Shown one piece after another: positions 18,353-26,369 of a stretch of 64,000 nt of DNA. A model generated the notes under the pieces. That model was not told the origin of the DNA. It made no database searches and worked only from the letters and a program-made list of their open reading frames with translations. The translations under genes were made by a program, and so were the position numbers. The DNA is from Roseomonas genomospecies 6 (GTDB taxonomy: Bacteria > Pseudomonadota > Alphaproteobacteria > Azospirillales > Azospirillaceae), in assembly GCF_008365375.1 (NCBI RefSeq), contig NZ_QOKW01000014.1, forward strand, positions 1-64,000, given 5' to 3'. Every line of letters begins with the position of its first letter. The stretch's first letter is position 1.

Positions 18353-19386
18353 GCGGAGGTCTCCTTGCGCAGGCCCAGCGCCGTGGCGGCAACGCGCTTG
18401 CGGCGGCTGGCGAACCAGTTCTTCACCGCCGGAACGATGCCCTGCGGCAGGAAGAAGACCACCACGATCATGGCGACGCCGTAGATGATCCACTGCACCT
18501 CGGGCCGCGCCACCTCGCGCAGCAGCTCGGGCAGGATGCCGAAGGCGAGGCCACCGACGATGGGTCCGGCCAGCGTGCCCTTGCCGCCCGTCACCACCAT
18601 GATGACCATGGTCACCGTGTAGATGAACATGAAGACGTCCGGATCGACGATGCGGATGTAGTGGGTGTAGAGGCCGCCCGCGGCCCCGGCCATGCCCGCC
18701 GCGATCACCGTGGCGACGACCAGATAGCGCGTCACGTCGATGCCGACCGAGCGCGCCAGCGACTCGTTCTCGCGCAGCGCGACCAGCGCCCGGCCGACCC
18801 GCGACTGCACCAGCCGCTGGATCACCAGGAAGCAGACCACCGCGACCGCCAGCACCAGAAGGTAGTTGTATTCCTTCCTGTAAAGCGGGATCACCCCGTC
18901 CCACGGCAGCCAGACCGACAGCGGCGGAATGTTGTTCAGCGCCATCGGCCCTTCGGTCAGGTCCACCCAGTTCAGCGCGACCATGCGCATGACCTGGGCG
19001 AAGCTGATGGTGACGATGACGAAGTAGGCCCCGCGCACCCGGAAGGCGAGCTTGCCGATCAGGAAGCCGAACAGCGCCGCCACCAGGATGCCGCCGAGGA
19101 AGGCCACCCACACCGGCTGCGGCCCCATCACGAAGGGCTCCGCCCCGCCCAAATCAAGGTCGAAGCCCAGCGACAGAAGCGCGCTGGTGTAGGCCCCGAT
19201 CCCGAAGAAGGCGATGTGGCCGAGGCTGAGCTGCCCGGTGTAGCCGAGCAGCAGGTTCAGGCTCATCGCCCCGATGATGAAGATGCCGGTGGAGGTCAGG
19301 ATGTAGAGGATGTACTGGTCGCCCAGCCACAGCGGCCCGACCGCCATGACCAGAACGAACAGCCAGGGGAGGAGACGCGTCGTCAT
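18349..19386 (-). CDS. livM: branched-chain-type ABC transporter permease LivM
   Basis: 345 residues with about ten hydrophobic segments. Typical LivM marks: LLLGYTGQLSLGHIAFFGIGAY, RVRGAYFVIVTISFAQVMR, ALRENESLARSVGID and GGKGTLAGPIVGG. Overlaps livH by four bases. The C-terminal 30 residues are basic and cytoplasmic. Confidence 0.93.
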   Translation of the reverse strand: MTTRLLPWLFVLVMAVGPLWLGDQYILYILTSTGIFIIGAMSLNLLLGYTGQLSLGHIAFFGIGAYTSALLSLGFDLDLGGAEPFVMGPQPVWVAFLGGILVAALFGFLIGKLAFRVRGAYFVIVTISFAQVMRMVALNWVDLTEGPMALNNIPPLSVWLPWDGVIPLYRKEYNYLLVLAVAVVCFLVIQRLVQSRVGRALVALRENESLARSVGIDVTRYLVVATVIAAGMAGAAGGLYTHYIRIVDPDVFMFIYTVTMVIMVVTGGKGTLAGPIVGGLAFGILPELLREVARPEVQWIIYGVAMIVVVFFLPQGIVPAVKNWFASRRKRVAATALGLRKETSA

Positions 19387-20255
19387 CCGATCCGCTCCTT
19401 CATGGCGAAGAGTCCCTGGGGCCGCACGATCAGCACGGCGATGATGAGCAGGAAGCCCATGGCGTCGCGGTAGCCCGACGAGAGGTAGCCGGCGCCGAAC
19501 TCCTCGGCGAGCGCCAGGACGAAGCCGCCGATGGTGGCGCCGGGGATGTTGCCCAGCCCGCCCAGGATGACGATGGCGAAGGCCTTCAGCGCCACCAGAT
19601 CGCCCATGGTCGGCGTGACCACGAAAATCGGGCCGAGCAGCGCCCCCGCCGTCGCGGCGAGGCCGGAGCCGAGCGCGAAGGTCAGCGTGTACATCAGCCC
19701 GCGGTTGACGCCCATCAGCGCCGCCGTGTCCGGGTCCTGGAAGGTGGCGCGCATGGCGACGCCCAGCTTCGTCCGGTTGATGAGCAGGTAGAAGCCGCCC
19801 AGAAGAAGCAGCGCCACGCCCAGGACGAACAGCCGGTTCATGCCCACCGACACCGACCCCAGCACCACCGGCTCGGTCGGGAAGGGGCTGGGCACGGACT
19901 TCGCGACACCGCCCCAGACAAGCTGTTCGCCGGCCTGCATGGCGATGCCGGCGCCGATCATCACCAGCATGGTGGTGTCGATGTCGGCGCCCTTCAGCGG
20001 GCGCAGCAGCGTGAATTCGATCAGCGCGCCCAGCGCCATGCCCAGCAATGCTGCCATCGCCAGGGACATGAAGAAGTTCAGCCCCATCATCCCGGCCAGC
20101 ATGTAGGCCATGTAGGCGCCGAAGGTGTAAAGCTCGCCATGGGTGAAGTTGACCACGCGCATGATGCCGAAGATCAGCGTCAGGCCGATTCCCAGCAGCG
20201 CGTAGGTCCCCCCCAGGACCACGGCGTTCAGAAGGTGCTGTAGGTGCGCTTCCAC
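19383..20255 (-). CDS. livH: branched-chain-type ABC transporter permease LivH
   Basis: 290 residues, eight or so membrane helices. Starts with GTG at 20255, chosen because AAGGAG lies exactly 6 bases upstream and because upstream codons would be translated from a repeat. Family marks: LGIGLTLIFGIMRVVNFTHGE, GVAMRATFQDPDTA, and VILGGLGNIPGATIGG. A family A repeat lies between livK and livH. Confidence 0.92.
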   Translation of the reverse strand: MEAHLQHLLNAVVLGGTYALLGIGLTLIFGIMRVVNFTHGELYTFGAYMAYMLAGMMGLNFFMSLAMAALLGMALGALIEFTLLRPLKGADIDTTMLVMIGAGIAMQAGEQLVWGGVAKSVPSPFPTEPVVLGSVSVGMNRLFVLGVALLLLGGFYLLINRTKLGVAMRATFQDPDTAALMGVNRGLMYTLTFALGSGLAATAGALLGPIFVVTPTMGDLVALKAFAIVILGGLGNIPGATIGGFVLALAEEFGAGYLSSGYRDAMGFLLIIAVLIVRPQGLFAMKERIG

Positions 20256-20273
20256 CGCGTGTCTCCTTACTTC

Positions 20274-20415
20274 CCCTCTCCCGCCCCGGGAGAGGGTGGC
20301 GCCGAAGGCGACGGGTGAGGGTCGTCCGAGGATCGACGCGCTGATCCTTGCCGGTACCCTCACCCTTCCCGCGCCCTCGGCGCGGGCCCCTTCCCTCTCC
20401 CGGGTCGGGAGAGGG
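20274..20415. repeat. family A palindromic intergenic repeat inside the liv operon
   Basis: Outer arms CCCTCTCCCGCCCCGGGAG and CTCCCGGGTCGGGAGAGGG; inner arms GGGTGAGGGTCG / CGGTACCCTCACCC; centre CGAGGATCGACGCGCTGATCC. It lies between livK and livH, where a stable hairpin could shield or uncouple the abundant binding-protein message. Confidence 0.88.
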
Positions 20416-20427
20416 CGGTGAAGCCGG

Positions 20428-21582
20428 TTACGGCATCGTCACCTTGCCGTCCTTCACCTGGACGACGTAGACGTTGGCCTCGTTCTGGCCGCTCTCCTTG
20501 CCTTCCGGGCCGTCCTTCTTGAAGGCGATGTCGCCGTTCACGCCGTCCAGCTTGACGGTCCACAGCGCGTCGCGGATGGCCTGCGGCTCGGCCTTGCCGG
20601 CCTTTCTGATGGCTTCCACGATGGTCATGATGCCGTCATAGCCGCGGTAGCCCTCGGTCAGGCCGGCGAAGTCGTAGCCCTTCTTGTTCCAGCCATCGAC
20701 GAAGGTCTTGGCGACCTGCGGGTGCACCGCCTTCTCTGGGAACCAGGGGGCGAAGAACAGCGTGAAGTAGCCGCCGTCCGCCGCGGCCCCCGCCTGCTCG
20801 ATGAGCTGGTCGGGGGAGGAGGAACCGCCGTTGGTGATGATCCGGTGCGGCAGGCGCAACTCCGCCGCCTGCTTCAGGATCAGGGTGATCTGCTCGACGC
20901 CGGTGGTGACGAACAGCGTGTCGCCGCCCGACTGCTTGATGCTGGAGAGCTGGGCCGACAGGTCGGTGGCCTCCGGCGCCATCGTTTCGGTGACGCCGAT
21001 CTTGACGCCCTTGGCCTGGAGCATCTTGCGGAACTCGTCCGCCGAGCCGCGCCCGAAGTCGTTGTTCACCGCCAGGAAATCGGCCTTCTGGATGGCCGGC
21101 TGGAAGTGGTCCAGCTTCTCCGCGAAGGACTTGGCCTCCATGGCGGAGGTCGGGGCGATGCGGAAGACCCACGGGTTGCCGGAGGTCGTGATCTTGGTCG
21201 AGGAGGAGGTCTCCACCACCATCGGCACGCCGTACTCCACCAGCTTCGGCATCACCGCCAGGGTGAAGGTGGAGCTCCAGGCGCCCATCAGCACCGGGAC
21301 CTTGTCGCGCACGATCAGCTTCTCGGCGGAGGCGACGGCTTCCTTCGGGTTGCTCTTGTTGTCCTCGATGATGAGCTGGATCTTCTTGCCGAGAACGCCG
21401 CCGTTGGCGTTGACGACCTCTTCCGCCACCCGCGCGCCGTTGGCGACGTAGTTGCCCGACGCGGCGACCGCGCCGGTCAGCGGCTGGGTCACGCCGATCT
21501 TGATCGTCTCCTGCGCAAAGGCCACGCCCGGCGCCAGCAGCGCGGCGCCGAGCAGCAACGCCGTGGTCTTCATCGTCCGCAT
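20428..21582 (-). CDS. livK: branched-chain-type ABC transporter substrate-binding protein
   Basis: 384 residues. A cleavable signal peptide (MRTMKTTALLLGAALLAPGVAFA, cleaved after AFA) precedes a Peripla_BP_6 domain starting ETIKIGVTQPLTG. The segment NGGVLGKKIQLIIEDNKSNP is typical. Start at 21582, with GAGGGGG upstream. First gene of the liv set and 46 bases downstream of the GGT-family gene. Ligand not readable from sequence. Confidence 0.9.
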   Translation of the reverse strand: MRTMKTTALLLGAALLAPGVAFAQETIKIGVTQPLTGAVAASGNYVANGARVAEEVVNANGGVLGKKIQLIIEDNKSNPKEAVASAEKLIVRDKVPVLMGAWSSTFTLAVMPKLVEYGVPMVVETSSSTKITTSGNPWVFRIAPTSAMEAKSFAEKLDHFQPAIQKADFLAVNNDFGRGSADEFRKMLQAKGVKIGVTETMAPEATDLSAQLSSIKQSGGDTLFVTTGVEQITLILKQAAELRLPHRIITNGGSSSPDQLIEQAGAAADGGYFTLFFAPWFPEKAVHPQVAKTFVDGWNKKGYDFAGLTEGYRGYDGIMTIVEAIRKAGKAEPQAIRDALWTVKLDGVNGDIAFKKDGPEGKESGQNEANVYVVQVKDGKVTMP

Positions 21583-21628
21583 GTCGTCTAGCCCCCTCTT
21601 CTTGATTTGAACCGTCAGTGGGCGGTGG

Positions 21629-23218
21629 TCACCAGGCGGCGACCGCGCCGTCGCTGCGGGGATCGGTCGCCCCCTCCAGCGTTCCGTCGGCATGGCGGAC
21701 GATGGCGCCCGCATGCCCCATGGTGCTCGTGAACGGATCGAGCAGTTCGACCTCGTGCCCGGCGTCGCGCAGGGCGGCGACCAGGGCGGGGTCGAAGCGG
21801 CTTTCCAGCTTCAGCGTCACGCTGTCCTCGCCCCAGGTGCGGCCGAGCAGCCAGCGCGGCGCCGTGACGGCGGCCTGCAGGCCCTGCCCGAACATCGCGT
21901 AGCGGGAGAAGACGGCGGCCTGCGTCTGCGGCTGCCCCTCCCCGCCCATGGTGCCGTAGACCATGCTGCGCCCGTCGTCGAAGCGGGCCATCGCGGGGTT
22001 CAGCGTGTGGAAGGGCTTGCGCCCCGGAGACAGCGCGTTCCAGCCATCCTCCGCCAGTCGGAAGGAGGCGCCGCGGTTCTGCCAGGTGATGCCGGTGTCC
22101 GGCAGGACGAGGCCGGAGCCGAATTCGAAATAGACGCTCTGGATCATGCTGACGGCGCGGCCCTGCCCGTCGATCACGCCCAGCCACACCGTGTCGCCCG
22201 GCTTCGCCACATGCGGCCAGGGCAGCGCGCGGGCGCGGTCGATGTCGTTGGCCAGCCCGTTCAGCACCGCGTCGTCGAGGAAGGTCTGCGCCTCCCGCCC
22301 CATGTAGGCGGGGTCGCCGACTTCGCGGTCGCGCACCAGGAAGGCCTGCTTGGTCGCCTCGATCAGCCCGTGGATGTGGTCGAAGCCTTCGCCCTCCGTC
22401 ACGCCCAGCCGGTCGAACAAAGCGAGGATCATCAGCGAGGCCAGACCCTGCGTCGGCGGCGGGTGGTTGAACAGCCGCGCCCCGCGCACGCCCACCGACA
22501 GGGCCGGGCGGCGGTGCGCCGCGTGGGCCGCGAGATCCGCCGCGTCCACCGGCGATCCGGCGCGTTGCAGATCCGCCGCGATGGAGGCGGCCAGCGGCCC
22601 GCGGTAGAAGCTGTCCAGCCCCTCCGCCGCCAGCCGGCGCAGCGTGGCGCCCAACGCCGGCTGCTTCAGCGTGGAGCCTTCGCGCGGCACGTCGCCGCCC
22701 GGCAGGAAGGTGTCCTTGAAGCCGGGAACGTCCTTCAACTCGTGCAGCTTCTGGCGGGTCAGCCCTTCCTGGCTGGCGGTGACGGGGATGCCCTGCTCCG
22801 CATGGGCGATGGCTTCATCCAGGATGCGGGCGAGCGGCAGCGGGTCGGCCCAGCCGGCGCTGAGGGCCAGCGCCTCGCGCCAGCCGTCGATGGTGCCGGC
22901 GACCGTGTTCGCCGCCAGCGGCCCGCGCCAGGGCACCGCCGCATGGCCGTGGCGCCGGTAGAGGTCGAGCGAGACGGCCTTGCCCGCGCCGCCGCAGGCG
23001 TCGATGGCGACGGGATCGCGCCCCGGCTCGGCGATCAGCCAGAAGCCGTCGCCGCCGATGCCCGTCATGTGCGGGTAGACGACGGCCAACGCCGCGGCGA
23101 CCGCGACCGCCGCCTCGACGGCGGTGCCGCCGTCGCGCAGGATCTGGAGACCGGCTTGGCTGGCGAGATGATGCGGGGACGTGACCATTCCCCGACGGCT
23201 GCGCGGCGTGTTCAGCAT
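21629..23218 (-). CDS. gamma-glutamyltransferase-family hydrolase, HpxW-like candidate
   Basis: 529 residues, an Ntn-hydrolase precursor that should self-cleave before Thr343 in the motif GDTVWLGVID. Substrate-pocket segments include EFGSGLVLPDTG and GTMGGEGQPQ. There is no signal peptide, unlike periplasmic Ggt, which fits the cytoplasmic branch that includes HpxW, the oxamate amidohydrolase of the Klebsiella hpx cluster. Context (HpxZ-like, amidase, DUF1116, molybdenum hydroxylase) supports an HpxW-like role, but classical gamma-glutamyl hydrolysis is not excluded. Start at 23218 has GTGAGG upstream. Confidence 0.8.
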   Translation of the reverse strand: MLNTPRSRRGMVTSPHHLASQAGLQILRDGGTAVEAAVAVAAALAVVYPHMTGIGGDGFWLIAEPGRDPVAIDACGGAGKAVSLDLYRRHGHAAVPWRGPLAANTVAGTIDGWREALALSAGWADPLPLARILDEAIAHAEQGIPVTASQEGLTRQKLHELKDVPGFKDTFLPGGDVPREGSTLKQPALGATLRRLAAEGLDSFYRGPLAASIAADLQRAGSPVDAADLAAHAAHRRPALSVGVRGARLFNHPPPTQGLASLMILALFDRLGVTEGEGFDHIHGLIEATKQAFLVRDREVGDPAYMGREAQTFLDDAVLNGLANDIDRARALPWPHVAKPGDTVWLGVIDGQGRAVSMIQSVYFEFGSGLVLPDTGITWQNRGASFRLAEDGWNALSPGRKPFHTLNPAMARFDDGRSMVYGTMGGEGQPQTQAAVFSRYAMFGQGLQAAVTAPRWLLGRTWGEDSVTLKLESRFDPALVAALRDAGHEVELLDPFTSTMGHAGAIVRHADGTLEGATDPRSDGAVAAW

Positions 23219-23788
23219 GAGAACCTCACGGAAAAAGGCTGCGGGATGGGAAGAAACCCTGGCATGATTACGGATATCCGACGTTTTCCGTTGGTTTCCA
23301 TCCCCTCTGCGAACAGCGTGCCAACCGGCACAACACTGCGCAATCCGGTTCGAGAAAAGGATGGGCGGGACGGTGCCCGGAGCCCTGGAAACGCCCGATT
23401 GTTGGGCAAGCGGGTGCGGCGAATCGTGGGCCGACACCGGTGAGTTTGAGGGCATCTCACTGAAACAAAACGATTAACCCAGCAGTGGAACAGCTTTCGC
23501 CGTCCGCTTCATTCCTGCGCAATCGCTGCCTGCCGGACAGGCATCAATCAGCATGCTGACGATTGGCGGGACCCCACCGACCGCTTGGCGGCAGCCCGCC
23601 GCAGGGTGCCTTGCAAGGGTGGAGAACCGTTGAATTACCTGAATCCCCGCCTCGATTTCTGCGTTCGTGCACAAATTGACGGCAGGGCACCTCACCCACT
23701 CGCCCGCCCCAAATCATCAGTATACTGCGGAAAATCGGCCGATCCGCCACGCCCACCGCATGCTTTGGTATGCCGTATTGTGCGTATT

Positions 23789-23818
23789 TTGACCACCGGA
23801 TGCCCAACGGACGGTCAA
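23789..23818. promoter_or_regulatory. candidate upstream activator site
   Basis: Inverted repeat TTGACC-N18-GGTCAA located 50-80 bases upstream of the sigma-54 promoter, a usual distance for an enhancer-binding protein. No cognate activator gene is in the window. Confidence 0.3.
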
Positions 23819-23866
23819 TTGTCAGTGTGCTGAAGTTTTGTGCGCGCCAGCGCCTCCCGCCCGCCC

Positions 23867-23882
23867 TGGCATGCCCCTTGCT
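23867..23882 (+). promoter_or_regulatory. sigma-54 (RpoN) promoter
   Basis: TGGCATGCCCCTTGCT matches the consensus TGGCACG-N4-TTGCW at all positions but one, with the obligatory GG and GC dinucleotides correctly spaced. The predicted start of transcription is near 23894, 30 bases before the metallohydrolase ATG. Confidence 0.75.
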
Positions 23883-23923
23883 GAAGATCCGGCCAGATAA
23901 AAATCAGCGCAAGAAGGTGGGTT

Positions 23924-25195
23924 ATGTCAGACACGCACACGTTCGACCTCGTGCTCCGTGGCGGACGGATTCTCGATCCGGCCAACGGGCTGGATCTGGT
24001 CGGCGATCTGGCGGTCGCGAAGGGCCGCATCGCGGCGGTGGCGGAACGGCTGCCCGACGATGCCGCCGACACCATCCTCGACGTGACCGGAAAGCTCGTG
24101 ACGCCGGGCCTGATCGACACCCACGCGCACGTCTTCGAGAAGGTGACCGGGCGGTTCGGGCTGAACCCGGACATGGTGGGCGTGCGCTCCGGCGTGTCGA
24201 CGCTGGTCGACCAGGGCGGACCGAGCCTGATGACCCTGCCGGCCTTCCGCCGCTTCATCGCCGAACCGGCGCGCTCGCGCACGCTGTGCTTCCTGTCGGC
24301 CTATCTGGTCGGCGGGTTGGAGGGCCATTACTACCCGCAACTCTACCGCCCGGATTGCGTCGATGTGGACGCCACCATCCGCGTCGGGCGCGAGAACCGC
24401 GACATCGTGAAGGGCATCAAGGCCCATGCGGAGGTCGGCGGCGCCTCGCGCTGGGGGCTGGACGTCATCAAGCAGGCCAAGCGCATCGCCGACGGCATCG
24501 GCGTGCCGCTCTACGTCCATCTCGGCCAGCTCTGGCCGGAGGTGGAGGGGGGCGAGGCCGTCGATCCCGACATGCTGGTGGAGGAGCTGGTCCCGCTTCT
24601 GGATTCGCGCGACATCCTGGCCCACCCCTTCACCCGCCACCCCGGCGGCTTCATCTCCACCCGCACGGGCGAGGTGCATCCGGTGATCTACAAAGCGCTG
24701 GAGCGCGGGCTGACCGTGGATGTCGGCCACGGCTCGCATTTCAGCTTCGAGATGGCGCGGCGGACGCTGGCGGCGGGCATCCTGCCCTACACGCTGGGCG
24801 CCGACCTGCACGGCTACAACGTGAAGGCCCCGACGGCGGGCGCCGGCGGCGACCGGGAGGCCAACCCCTTCTACGGCGTCGCCCCCTTCAGCCTGACCCA
24901 CGCGATGACCGAGCTTCTGACGCTCGGCATGGCGCTGGGCGATGTTCTGAAGACGGTGACCAGCAATCCCGCCGCCATGCTGGGCATGGCCGACGAGATC
25001 GGCGCGCTGAGCCCGGGCATGGCCGCCGACGTGGCGGTTCTGGAGGTCAAACCGGGCCGCTGGCAGCTCAGCGACAACAGCGGGGAGCGGGTGACCGCGC
25101 CGGAGATGATCGTCCCGGCCTTCTCGCTGCGCGACGGCGTGGCGATGGAGGTGGACAGCCCGCTGCTGCCCAAGCCGATTCCGGTCGCGGCGTAA
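23924..25195 (+). CDS. amidohydrolase/deacetylase family metallohydrolase
   Basis: 423 residues, amidohydrolase superfamily of the Atu3266/EF0837 type. Metal ligands: H67 and H69 in DTHAHV, a probable carboxylated Lys K166 in GIKAHAE, later His residues in LYVHLGQ and DVGHGSH, and the catalytic Asp in GADLHG. A second small beta-sandwich domain is made of N- and C-terminal segments. Members hydrolyse N-acyl or O-acyl compounds; the substrate here is unknown. Strong start with AAGGTGGG upstream. It is expressed from a sigma-54 promoter, which points to nitrogen or specialised carbon control. Confidence 0.85.
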   Translation: MSDTHTFDLVLRGGRILDPANGLDLVGDLAVAKGRIAAVAERLPDDAADTILDVTGKLVTPGLIDTHAHVFEKVTGRFGLNPDMVGVRSGVSTLVDQGGPSLMTLPAFRRFIAEPARSRTLCFLSAYLVGGLEGHYYPQLYRPDCVDVDATIRVGRENRDIVKGIKAHAEVGGASRWGLDVIKQAKRIADGIGVPLYVHLGQLWPEVEGGEAVDPDMLVEELVPLLDSRDILAHPFTRHPGGFISTRTGEVHPVIYKALERGLTVDVGHGSHFSFEMARRTLAAGILPYTLGADLHGYNVKAPTAGAGGDREANPFYGVAPFSLTHAMTELLTLGMALGDVLKTVTSNPAAMLGMADEIGALSPGMAADVAVLEVKPGRWQLSDNSGERVTAPEMIVPAFSLRDGVAMEVDSPLLPKPIPVAA

Positions 25196-25208
25196 CGCAG
25201 CGGCCTTG

Positions 25209-25308
25209 CCCCCTCCCCGACCCTCCCCTTCTTCGAGGGAGAGGGTGCCTTCTGCGAAGCGGCGGCAGTCCCCTCCACCTCGAAGAGGGGGAGGGTTAGG
25301 GAGGGGGC
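25209..25308. repeat. family C inverted repeat
   Basis: Arms of about 30 bases, beginning CCCCCTCCCCGACCCTCCCC and ending GGGGGAGGGTTAGGGAGGGG, can fold back on one another with CTTCGAGG/CCTCGAAG inside. It follows the metallohydrolase gene and could act as a transcript-end hairpin. A related copy lies at 36645-36728. Confidence 0.8.
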
Positions 25309-25353
25309 ACCGTCAGCACCCGAACACCCCACCATCCCACAAGGACTCCGCCC

Positions 25354-25632
25354 ATGTCCGAAGCCGCGCTCGCCTTCTGGATGTTCGAGGTTCCGGCCCG
25401 CTGCCGCGACGCCGAGGGGCGGCGGCTGGGCAAGGCCCGCGCTCTGCTGCTGTCCCACCCGCAGCGCCGGCAGCGTATGATGCTGGAACTGGCGCACGAC
25501 ACCCCGCTCGCCATGGGAAGCCGCGTCGTCACCCGGCGCGCGGCCTTCGTGGTGGAGCGCTGCGAGGGCGAATCCGGCTTCGGCTTCCGGCGCTACGCCG
25601 TGCGCTGCGTCGGAACGCGCCCCGCACCGTAA
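25354..25632 (+). CDS. small hypothetical protein
   Basis: 92 residues with AAGGA before the ATG at 25354. It is Arg-rich with no signal peptide or membrane segment; a mixed alpha/beta composition with a helix around KARALLLSHPQRRQRMMLEL. Codon use matches the neighbours, so it is probably a real gene. No family recognised. It lies between the metallohydrolase and the DUF6455 gene. Confidence 0.6.
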   Translation: MSEAALAFWMFEVPARCRDAEGRRLGKARALLLSHPQRRQRMMLELAHDTPLAMGSRVVTRRAAFVVERCEGESGFGFRRYAVRCVGTRPAP

Positions 25633-25648
25633 CGGAATCCGGGCACGG

Positions 25649-25662
25649 CTGATCCACATCAA
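25649..25662. promoter_or_regulatory. FNR/CRP-type binding site
   Basis: CTGATCCACATCAA matches TTGAT-N4-ATCAA at all but the first base. It lies 63 bases before the DUF6455 gene, consistent with oxygen- or redox-responsive activation by an FNR/FixK-type protein. Confidence 0.6.
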
Positions 25663-25686
25663 GGCGGGGGGGCTTCCGGCAGGGAA

Positions 25687-25706
25687 TATTAATCGAACGA
25701 TTAATA
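25687..25706. promoter_or_regulatory. perfect palindromic operator candidate
   Basis: TATTAATCG-AA-CGATTAATA: nine-base arms around a two-base centre, ending 19 bases before the DUF6455 start codon. A repressor bound here would block transcription or initiation. Similar AT-rich sequences occur near 26208 and 31052. Confidence 0.55.
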
Positions 25707-25725
25707 ACCCGCTTCGGAGAGTCCC

Positions 25726-26115
25726 ATGACCATCCCCGCCCCCGCGCCGCATGAGGGCCTGTGCGCGAAACTCATGCGCGGCTGGCGCAGCGCCCGTTCC
25801 CTGGACGCGCTCCGGACGCTGGCGCCGCATGACCGCAGCCGCGTGCTGGCCGACGCCGGGCTGACCGACCTGAACGCGCCCGCCGTGCTGCGCGCCGGCC
25901 ATGTCGGTGCGCTGCTGCCCGCCGCGATGGCGCTGCACGGGGTCGATGGCGCCGTGGTGGAGCAGGACCGCCCCGATCTGATGAACGACCTGCAACGGGT
26001 CTGCGCGCTCTGCCGCAGCGCCCGCGCTTGCCGCCATCTGCTGGCCGAGGGCTGCGCGCAGCCGGAGCATGCCCGGCTCTGCCCCAACGCCGACACGCTC
26101 GACGCGCTCCGCTGA
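25726..26115 (+). CDS. DUF6455 family cysteine-rich protein
   Basis: 129 residues. The C-terminal half holds the family's Cys pattern: C in QRVCALCRSARACRH, then LAEGC and ARLCPNAD. The spacing suggests a metal or Fe-S site, but this is unproven. The N-terminal half is helical. Upstream lie an FNR-type box and a perfect palindrome, so it is under dual control. Function unknown. Confidence 0.75.
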   Translation: MTIPAPAPHEGLCAKLMRGWRSARSLDALRTLAPHDRSRVLADAGLTDLNAPAVLRAGHVGALLPAAMALHGVDGAVVEQDRPDLMNDLQRVCALCRSARACRHLLAEGCAQPEHARLCPNADTLDALR

Positions 26116-26171
26116 GGAGCGCGCCGGACACTTCCGCAAAAAATCCCCGACCGTCTTCGTCGGAAAAGCGA

Positions 26172-26200
26172 TTGACAGCGCCGCGACACGACCGTTAGCA
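26172..26200 (+). promoter_or_regulatory. candidate sigma-70 promoter of the second liv operon
   Basis: TTGACA at 26172-26177, a 17-base gap and TTAGCA at 26195-26200. A perfect TATAAT at 26223-26228 lies further down and could belong to an alternative promoter. The AT-rich stretch AATAATTAATTGGCCG covers the predicted start region and may be an operator. Confidence 0.4.
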
Positions 26201-26369
26201 TCCCTGAATAATTAATTGGCCGTATAATAAAACACGGAAACGGTTGCCGCATCGGACGGCACACCGTTCCCGCAACGGGCCGACGCGCCCACGCCGAACA
26301 AGGGCGGGGCGCAGACAGGGAATCGTCATTCGCCGTCATCGCGACATCACCGTCGAAGCGGAGGGAGAG

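Larger units (their letters stand above)
23219..23923. other. long divergent regulatory region
   Basis: 705 bases between the divergent GGT and metallohydrolase genes. It contains a sigma-54 promoter at 23867-23882 and an upstream inverted repeat TTGACC (23789-23794) / GGTCAA (23813-23818). Short open frames in the middle overlap each other and lack ribosome binding sites, so I do not call a gene. AT content is raised around 23620-23830. Confidence 0.6.

Noticed and set aside
20256..20363. Upstream extension of livH to an ATG at 20363
   Set aside because: The extra codons are translated from a family A repeat; the GTG at 20255 has an ideal ribosome binding site.
23474..23833. Small open frames in the 705-base gap upstream of the metallohydrolase
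   Set aside because: They overlap on both strands, lack ribosome binding sites and fall in a region with regulatory sites.
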